From: Anaerobacillus arseniciselenatis
Lineage (GTDB): Bacteria; Bacillota; Bacilli; Bacillales; Anaerobacillaceae
DNA: 64,000 nucleotides
Assembly: GCF_001865995.1 (NCBI RefSeq)
Contig: NZ_MLQQ01000018.1
Coordinates: 62,001-126,000, forward strand
Direction of reading: 5' to 3'
Positions 58,472 to 64,000 of the stretch are shown in pieces. A program made the translations under genes and the position numbers. The notes below the pieces were generated by a model. The model saw only the letters and a program-made list of their open reading frames with translations, ran no database searches and was not told the origin of the DNA. The stretch's first letter is position 1. Each line of letters starts with the position of its first letter.

Positions 58472-60253
58472 ATGACAAAACCACTTACTCAAGTATGGGA
58501 TTTAGATTCTATTTTCCCAGGAGGAAGCGAAAGTAAGGAATTTCAACAGTTTTTACAAACGTTAAAAACGGATCTTGAACAATTACGTAGTAAAATCGAA
58601 GAAACAAAAGAAGTTTCCGTAGAAACGGTGACGAACTGGATTTTAGAAGTACAAGAATTATCGAAAAGTTCAAGACAAGCAGGTGCTTTTTTAAGCTGTT
58701 TAAGCGCGCAAAATGTACAAGATGCAAAAGCAAGACAGTTACTAGGCACAGTTAGTCAATTAGGAACGATTTTAGAAGCTAGCTTAACAAAAATAGATGA
58801 TCATTTATTAAATATGTCTGAGAGTGAGTGGGAAGAGCTACTAGCAAAAGACGTATTCGCTGAAGTTACATATCCGATCACAGAAAGAAGAGAAAGAGCA
58901 AAGGAAAAGCTATCTCCAAAAGAAGAAACTTTAATCCAAAAGTTATCTGTGGATGGTTACTCAGCATGGGGGCAACTATATAACACGATCGTTGGACGTA
59001 TAAAAATTTCCGTTGAAGAAGATGGAAAAACTGAAGAACTTTCCGTAGGTCAAGCAAGTAATAAAATGAATAGCGGAAATCGCGAGTTACGCGGACAAGT
59101 ATTTGAAAAGTGGGAAAAGGCATGGGAAGGCGAAGCAGATTTATGTGCGGATGCCCTTAACCATTTAGCTGGGTTTAGGCTTCAAGTATACGGTGAAAGA
59201 GACTGGGAAAATGTTTTAAAAGAACCACTTGAAATCAATCGTATGTCACAAGAGACGTTAGATGTGATGTGGAAAGTAATCACTGACAATAAGCCGAAGT
59301 TTACGGAATTTTTACAAAGAAAAGCTGAAATTTTAGGCGTTGAAAAGTTAAGCTGGCATGATGTATTTGCACCGTTATCAAGTGATGTACCTGAAGTTAG
59401 TTATGATGATGCCGCAGATATTATTACGAATCAATTCGAAAAGTTAACTCCTGAAATGGCTCAATTTACGAAAGAAGCCTTCGATAAAAGTTGGATTGAA
59501 GCTGAAAGTCGCCCAGGGAAAAGACCTGGAGGATTTTGTACGAGCTTTCCATTAAGTAAGGAATCGCGTATTTTTATGACATATGCAGGTACAGCTTCTA
59601 ACGTATCAACGTTAGCTCATGAATTAGGTCATGCCTTCCATCAACATGTGATGAATGACTTACCATACTTAGGACAACGTTATGCGATGAATGTAGCTGA
59701 AACGGCATCTACGTTTGCAGAAATGGTTGTTGCTGATGCAACTGTAAAAAATGCAAAAACGAAAGAAGAGCACTTAACTCTTTTAGAAGATAAAATTAGC
59801 CGCAGTATCGCGTTCTTTATGAACATTCATGCACGCTTTTTATTTGAAACGAGATTTTATGAAGAGCGAAAGCAAGGGCTTGTTAGTACCGATCGCTTAA
59901 ATGAACTTATGGTTCAAGCGCAAAAAGATGCGTTCTGTGATTCACTTGGTGAATATCATCCGCACTTCTGGGCTTCAAAATTACACTTTTACATTACAGG
60001 TGTACCGTTTTATAACTTCCCTTACACGTTCGGTTATTTATTTAGTATGGGGATTTATGCTCTTGCTCTTGAAGATGGCGAAGGTTTTGAAGCGAAATAC
60101 ATTAACTTACTTCGTGATACAGGGAGAATGCGTGTCGAAGATTTAGCAATGAAACATTTGAATGTTGATTTAACGAAACCAGAGTTTTGGCAAGGCGCCC
60201 TAGACTTAGCTGCTGGTGACGTAGATGAATTTTTACGCTTAACGGCAAAATAA
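58472..60253 (+). CDS. M3 family oligoendopeptidase (PepF-like)
   Basis: 593-residue zinc metallopeptidase of family M3. The HExxH motif reads HELGHAFHQH (about 383-392) with the third ligand in the helix after NVAETASTFAEM. Substrate-binding tyrosine region YHPHFWASKLHFYITGVPFYNFPYTFGYLF is present near 495-525. Degrades short peptides in the cytosol. The ATG at 58472 follows TAGGGGTG; an in-frame GTG at 58463 overlaps that ribosome site. Not part of the B. subtilis gene order at this point. Single-gene unit. Confidence 0.94.
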   Translation: MTKPLTQVWDLDSIFPGGSESKEFQQFLQTLKTDLEQLRSKIEETKEVSVETVTNWILEVQELSKSSRQAGAFLSCLSAQNVQDAKARQLLGTVSQLGTILEASLTKIDDHLLNMSESEWEELLAKDVFAEVTYPITERRERAKEKLSPKEETLIQKLSVDGYSAWGQLYNTIVGRIKISVEEDGKTEELSVGQASNKMNSGNRELRGQVFEKWEKAWEGEADLCADALNHLAGFRLQVYGERDWENVLKEPLEINRMSQETLDVMWKVITDNKPKFTEFLQRKAEILGVEKLSWHDVFAPLSSDVPEVSYDDAADIITNQFEKLTPEMAQFTKEAFDKSWIEAESRPGKRPGGFCTSFPLSKESRIFMTYAGTASNVSTLAHELGHAFHQHVMNDLPYLGQRYAMNVAETASTFAEMVVADATVKNAKTKEEHLTLLEDKISRSIAFFMNIHARFLFETRFYEERKQGLVSTDRLNELMVQAQKDAFCDSLGEYHPHFWASKLHFYITGVPFYNFPYTFGYLFSMGIYALALEDGEGFEAKYINLLRDTGRMRVEDLAMKHLNVDLTKPEFWQGALDLAAGDVDEFLRLTAK

Positions 60254-60297
60254 ATTTTTAATAAAGTGCGATTATAATACCATTTAAAACTTATCTT

Positions 60298-60420
60298 AGT
60301 TAATGAATTTCATAATTCATTATTTCCGCCACTACGATCAATATATAGTTGCGTCAAAACCATTCGCAAACTATATATTGTTTGATGTGGCTCGTTTTTG
60401 GTAATTATGAAATTCACTCA
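60298..60420 (+). repeat. MITE-like palindromic element, copy E (full length)
   Basis: Left end AGTTAATGAATTTCATAATTC, centre ATATATAGTTGCGTCAAAAC with CATTCGCAAACTATATATTG, right end TGTGGCTCGTTTTTGG, TAATTATGAAATTCACTCA. The ends are inverted repeats (TGAATTTCATAATT with AATTATGAAATTCA). Confidence 0.8.
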
Positions 60421-60494
60421 GTTGTTGGACGCCTGAATAAATCTTTTGAAATTTGTATAACCTAACAAAGAAAAATGTAAAGGTGGGTTGTACG

Positions 60495-60743
60495 ATGTCA
60501 GAACCGTTTAACGATATTAGACAAGTCGAAATGGCAATAAAAGCCGCGCAAAGAATGGTTGGTCAAGCGACAATGAGTATGGATGAGGATCAACTAAAAG
60601 CAGCTACAGATGCACTAAATCAAGCAAAGAAACAATACCAAGATGCCGTTAGTCATGCTACAGGTGTTGACGATCAATTTTTTGAGTTTTCATCTGAGTT
60701 AATTGAACGCATCGACCATCAATTACAAGAAGCAAAAGAATAA
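60495..60743 (+). CDS. DUF2564-like small helical protein
   Basis: 82 residues, two or three helices: IRQVEMAIKAAQRMVGQATM, LKAATDALNQAKKQYQDAV, FFEFSSELIERIDHQLQEAK. I place it in the DUF2564 family of small bacillus proteins without known function. Similar in pattern to the 87-residue protein at 23460. The ATG at 60495 follows AAAGGTGGG. Between two MITE-like elements and a large palindrome, so monocistronic. Confidence 0.75.
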   Translation: MSEPFNDIRQVEMAIKAAQRMVGQATMSMDEDQLKAATDALNQAKKQYQDAVSHATGVDDQFFEFSSELIERIDHQLQEAKE

Positions 60744-60749
60744 AAAAAT

Positions 60750-60875
60750 GAGGGTGGCCCAAAACAAGTGTCAGACACGAATCACACCTACATATAGACA
60801 TGCTTTAAAGCCTTTTTGTCTATATAAAGTAGAGTAGTTTACGCGTGATGTCAGGCACTTTTGGGTCACCTTCTT
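60750..60875. repeat. Long palindrome with GTGTCAGACAC arms
   Basis: The left arm AGGGTGGCCCAAAACAAGTG, TCAGACAC pairs with GTGATGTCAGGCAC, TTTTGGGTCACCTTC on the right. An inner pair, TATAGAC ... GTCTATA, closes the centre. Ends with a T-rich run, so it can also terminate the upstream gene. Confidence 0.75.
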
Positions 60876-60890
60876 TTGCGTTTTTCTTAT

Positions 60891-60966
60891 TTTATAAATT
60901 TCATCATTCAATATTATCGCCATTAAGTATCGATATGGACCGATTTAGGTAATTATGATATTCACC
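60891..60966 (+). repeat. MITE-like palindromic element, copy F (internally deleted)
   Basis: TTATAAATTTCATCATTC, AATATTATCGCCATTAAGTA at the left, then directly GGACCGATTTAGG, TAATTATGATATTCACC at the right; the central hairpin is missing. Confidence 0.7.
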
Positions 60967-61098
60967 CTATTGACAAATTAAAAAAAATATACATAATTGA
61001 AATGTTATCTTTAAAATTACGTATAAAACATTAAAACAAATGAAGCACTACCGAAAGAATTAGAAATTGTACATTTTAAATTAACTCAGGGGGACATT

Positions 61099-63045
61099 AT
61101 GCAATCGTTTGAAAAACTTCCTTTTACATATGATCGAAACAAGCCTTTTATTGAGCAACTCGGCGATTGGGTTGGTGATGTATTTTATGATATTTTACCA
61201 GAGGCTGGCTTTGAAATTCGTGATGAACAAATTTTTATGGCTTATCAATTAGAACGCTCATTTCTAGAAAAGAAACCGATTTTCGCCGAAGCAGGAGTAG
61301 GAACAGGAAAGACGATTGCTTATTTACTTTACGCAATTTGTTATGCAAGGTATGTAGGGAAGCCCGCCATTATCGCCTGTGCTGATGAAGCATTAATCGA
61401 GCAACTAGTGAAACCTGAAGGTGATATCGCCAAGCTCTCGGAAGTTTTGCAATTAAATATTGATGTGCGTCTAGCGAAGGCACAAGACCAGTATTTATGT
61501 GTACAAAAGCTTGAGCGGTTAAAAGACGATGATGAAAAAGTAATGGTTTATGAAAGTGTCTCTGATACGCTACCTTCATTTGTGTATAATAATGTAGCGA
61601 TGCAAGAGTTTCATTTTTACGGTGATCGTAAAACGTATTCAGAACTTAGTAATGAAGAATGGAGCAACGTAAATTGGGACGCTTTTCAAGATTGTTCGGT
61701 TTGTGAAAAGCGCCATCGTTGTGGAATGACGTTAACGAGAGAACATTACCGAAAAGCGACTGATTTAATTGTCTGTTCTCAAGATTTTTATATGGAGCAT
61801 ATTTGGACGTATGAATCTAGAAAAAGAAAAGGACAATTACCGTTTTTACCAGAAGCAAGTAGTGTCATTTTTGACGAAGGTCATTTATTAGAAATTGCCG
61901 CACAAAAAGCATTAGCTTATCATATTCGCCATGACCTATTAGAAGAAATTTTAGTGAGATTGCTTGAAAATGATGTTCGTGAAGAAGTTGCTTTTTTAGT
62001 TGAAGATATTATTTCTCGAAGTTTATATTTATTTCAGCTCATCGACAGCAGTACAACGAACATTAAAGGGTCTAGCCGGTATGAGCTAACTATCACTTCA
62101 GAAATGATCGATGAAATTAAGCAATTTAAAACTCTTTTAGGGGAACTCGAAGATGCTTTAGTTTTTGAGAGCGAGTTATATACGATCGAAGAATACCAAC
62201 TGAAAATTGTTGAAGAACATCTGGACATGCTCCAATATGCACTACGTCTTTTTGAAGCCAAAACGAATGTTATTACTTGGGTAACGAAAGATGACGGAGT
62301 GACAACTTTGGTGATTATGCCGAATTTAGTCGAGAATGTACTTCAAGAAAAAGTGTTTTCTAAAAACACTCCTTTTATCTTTTCATCAGCGACACTATCT
62401 ACCAATGGTGACTTTAGTTACTTAGCAGCAAGTTTAGGTATTAGAGATTATTTATCGTTTACAGTAGCTTCGCCATTTAATTATAAAGAACATATGAAGG
62501 TAGAAGTTCCTGAATTCAACAAAGCAGTTGATAAACAAGCCGCTGTTTTAAATGTTATCAAACAAACAGAAGGTCGAAGCTTATTGTTGTTTAATGATTA
62601 CGAAGAATTACAAACGTTTAAAGAAGTTGCTTTGAGTGAGCTTGAATTTAAAGATTATAAATTTTTATTTGAGGGCGATCAAGAGCTTAGTAGTATTGTG
62701 AAGGCATTTCAAAATGAAGAGAAAACATGTCTTTGTGCGGTTCATTTATGGGAAGGATTAGATATTCCAGGGCCGTCACTTTCAAGTGTGATCATTTGGT
62801 CGTTACCATTTCCACCGAAAGACCCGGTTTTTAACGGGAAAAGGAAAAATACTGTTGATCCATATGAGGAAGTTGATTTACCGTATATGCTACTACGTTT
62901 AAGGCAAGGAATAGGTAGGCTTATACGCACGAGCTCAGATAAAGGAATTGTAGCCATTGTTGATGAAAGGTTATCGGGCGATGCTAAACTTTATGAACAA
63001 GTTTCAGCTGTGTTACCTAAAGAAGTGTCGATTGTAAGAACTTAA
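61099..63045 (+). CDS. ypvA: DinG/XPD-like ATP-dependent helicase YpvA
   Basis: 648-residue superfamily 2 helicase. Walker A EAGVGTGKTIAY (about 72-83). Four cysteines placed for an iron-sulfur cluster as in DinG/XPD: C134 (YLCVQKL), C199, C202 and C208 (CSVCEKRHRC). DEGH box in VIFDEGHLLE (about 259). C-terminal helicase motifs SSATLSTNG, HLWEGLDIPG and RQGIGRLIRT. Likely acts on damaged or structured DNA. ATG after CAGGGGGAC. Belongs to the conserved yps/ypv block. Confidence 0.93.
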   Translation: MQSFEKLPFTYDRNKPFIEQLGDWVGDVFYDILPEAGFEIRDEQIFMAYQLERSFLEKKPIFAEAGVGTGKTIAYLLYAICYARYVGKPAIIACADEALIEQLVKPEGDIAKLSEVLQLNIDVRLAKAQDQYLCVQKLERLKDDDEKVMVYESVSDTLPSFVYNNVAMQEFHFYGDRKTYSELSNEEWSNVNWDAFQDCSVCEKRHRCGMTLTREHYRKATDLIVCSQDFYMEHIWTYESRKRKGQLPFLPEASSVIFDEGHLLEIAAQKALAYHIRHDLLEEILVRLLENDVREEVAFLVEDIISRSLYLFQLIDSSTTNIKGSSRYELTITSEMIDEIKQFKTLLGELEDALVFESELYTIEEYQLKIVEEHLDMLQYALRLFEAKTNVITWVTKDDGVTTLVIMPNLVENVLQEKVFSKNTPFIFSSATLSTNGDFSYLAASLGIRDYLSFTVASPFNYKEHMKVEVPEFNKAVDKQAAVLNVIKQTEGRSLLLFNDYEELQTFKEVALSELEFKDYKFLFEGDQELSSIVKAFQNEEKTCLCAVHLWEGLDIPGPSLSSVIIWSLPFPPKDPVFNGKRKNTVDPYEEVDLPYMLLRLRQGIGRLIRTSSDKGIVAIVDERLSGDAKLYEQVSAVLPKEVSIVRT

Positions 63046-63125
63046 TATAATTTACGCTATTCCTATAGTTACAAATGTTTGAACGTATGGTACAATACTA
63101 TTAGAATTGTTATTAAATAAAATTA

Positions 63126-63166
63126 GTCGCTACTATTTCTAATTGAAAAGTAGTGGCTTTTCTTTA
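63126..63166 (+). terminator. Terminator of ypvA
   Basis: AGTCGCTACT ... AGTAGTGGCT stem followed by TTTCTTT; lies before the moaA leader. Confidence 0.7.
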
Positions 63167-63247
63167 CAACAGAAATATAAATTTTAATTATAAAGAATGA
63201 AAGCCCTTCAAAATATCGATTTTACGAAGGTATAGGGGGAACGTAAA

Positions 63248-64000
63248 ATGGAAATAACGAGCTTACAAGATAAATTAGGACGCCCACTTCGTGATTTGCG
63301 AATATCCGTAACTGACCGTTGTAATTTTCGTTGCAGCTATTGTATGCCTGCGGAAATTTTTGATAAAAACTTTCAATTTCTTCCTAAGGACGATGTACTT
63401 ACTTTTGAAGAGATTACTAGAGTTTCAAACTTATTCGTGCGTGCTGCTGGTATCGAGAAATTACGTATAACAGGTGGGGAGCCTTTAGTCCGTAAAGATA
63501 TTACCGATTTAATTCGAATGCTATCCACGGTTAAAGGGATTAAAGATATTGCGATGACAACCAATGGCTCTCTTTTAGCGAAACATGCGAAAGCACTGAA
63601 AGAAGCTGGGTTACATCGTGTAACGATTAGTTTAGATTGTTTAGATGATGAAAGATTTCGAAAAATAAATGGACGCGGCGTAGGGGTGGACCAAGTTTTC
63701 GAAGGAATTAGCGCAGCTGAAGAAGCAGGTTTAGGCGTGAAAATAAACATGGTTGTTCAGCGTGGTGTAAATGATCATGACATTATACCGATGGCACGCC
63801 ATTTCAAAGATACTGGCATCATTTTACGCTTTATTGAATTTATGGATGTAGGAAACTCAAATGGATGGAATTTAGACGATGTCATCTCTAAAAAAGAAAT
63901 TTTTGAACGCATTAATAAAGAAATGCCGATAGAACCGATTAAGCCAAACTATGAAGGTGAAGTTGCGACAAGGTTCCGTTTTAAAGATAGTGATAACGAA
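63248..64000 (+). CDS. moaA: GTP 3',8-cyclase MoaA, 3' end outside the window
   Basis: Radical SAM enzyme for the first step of molybdenum cofactor synthesis. 251 codons are visible of a usual 330-340. Radical SAM cluster C25-x3-C29-x2-C32 (CNFRCSYC), preceded by [14 protein letters not shown], which is typical of Moa[13 protein letters not shown] (SAM-binding GGEP, about 75-86), [12 protein letters not shown], and [14 protein letters not shown]. The C-terminal second cluster motif is beyond the edge. ATG after TAGGGGGA. No molybdenum-cofactor riboswitch was seen in the 200 bases upstream. Confidence 0.95.
   Translation, partial: MEITSLQDKLGRPLRDLRISVTDRCNFRCSYCMPAEIFDKNFQFLPKDDVLTFEEITRVSNLFVRAAGIEKLRITGGEPLVRKDITDLIRMLSTVKGIKDIAMTTNGSLLAKHAKALKEAGLHRVTISLDCLDDERFRKINGRGVGVDQVFEGISAAEEAGLGVKINMVVQRGVNDHDIIPMARHFKDTGIILRFIEFMDVGNSNGWNLDDVISKKEIFERINKEMPIEPIKPNYEGEVATRFRFKDSDNE

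Noticed and set aside
63046..63247. Molybdenum-cofactor riboswitch before moaA
   Set aside because: The expected conserved core was not seen; the space holds a terminator and simple leader only.

Overview
The window comes from a low-GC, endospore-forming Firmicute of the Bacillaceae. Supporting evidence: strong AGGAGG-type ribosome sites, frequent TTG/GTG starts, a GerA-type germination operon, CotD- and YjcZ-type spore proteins, a type-B RNase P RNA, and the mrfA-mrfB ... cotD-ypsA-gpsB-rnpB-ypsC ... ypvA gene order known from Bacillus subtilis. A two-gene 2-oxoacid:ferredoxin oxidoreductase and a hybrid-cluster protein, each with a perfect TGTGA-N6-TCACA (FNR-type) site upstream, point to an anaerobic or facultatively anaerobic lifestyle (an Anaerobacillus-like bacillus would fit; this is inference).

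Layout. 1-4.0 kb: two ABC export modules, the second led by a GntR/YtrA-type repressor. 4.3-8.4 kb: a small membrane peptide, ilvA, cheV, a YhfH-type zinc-ribbon peptide and yuiD. 8.5-14.3 kb: the anaerobic block on the minus strand (hcp; fused alpha/beta and gamma/delta subunits of a 2-oxoacid:ferredoxin oxidoreductase) around a DUF3891-like gene. 14.5-24.9 kb: an HD hydrolase, a 52-bp tandem repeat array, two NlpC/P60 cell-wall hydrolases, an alpha/beta hydrolase, an MFS transporter, a nitrite-reductase-like half module, a SurA-like lipoprotein and a flotillin. 25.0-28.8 kb: gerA-gerB-gerC. 29.0-37.3 kb: a cobalamin riboswitch and terminator ahead of a nine-gene cobinamide import and salvage operon (btuF, btuC, btuD-cbiZ fusion, cbiB, cobD, cobU, cobS, cobC-like, second cobU-like). 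37.6-42.5 kb: a diguanylate cyclase and several lineage-restricted proteins. 42.8 kb: a remnant of a YyaL-type gene. 43.2-63.0 kb: the conserved ypr/yps block (mrfA, mrfB, dynA, a CNB-CBS-nucleotidyltransferase with a DnaQ-like exonuclease, a 2Fe-2S ferredoxin, cotD, ypsA, gpsB, an RNase HI-like gene, rnpB, ypsC, an M3 peptidase, ypvA). The window ends inside moaA.

How genes work together. The cobalamin operon has no corrin-ring genes: it imports corrinoids (BtuFCD), remodels them (CbiZ, CbiB, CobD) and attaches the lower ligand (CobU, CobS, CobC), under B12-riboswitch control. The hcp and oxidoreductase transcription units look like one FNR regulon; at the oxidoreductase promoter the FNR site is centred about 41.5 bp before the predicted start.

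The intergenic DNA is rich in dispersed structured repeats: (a) a hairpin family ending in GTTTTGTATG, at 6.1, 21.2, 23.3, 39.0 and 39.7 kb, each just 5' of a plus-strand gene; (b) a MITE-like palindromic element at 4.2, 28.8, 40.7, 53.9, 60.3 and 60.9 kb; (c) GTGTCAGACAC palindromes, one of which forms an arm inside the cobalamin riboswitch. No clear new multi-gene defence or biosynthetic system was found. The most novel items are these repeats, a ParA-like protein with a broken P-loop, a short nitrite-reductase-like module, and an exact 18-codon tandem duplication at the end of the RNase HI-like gene.
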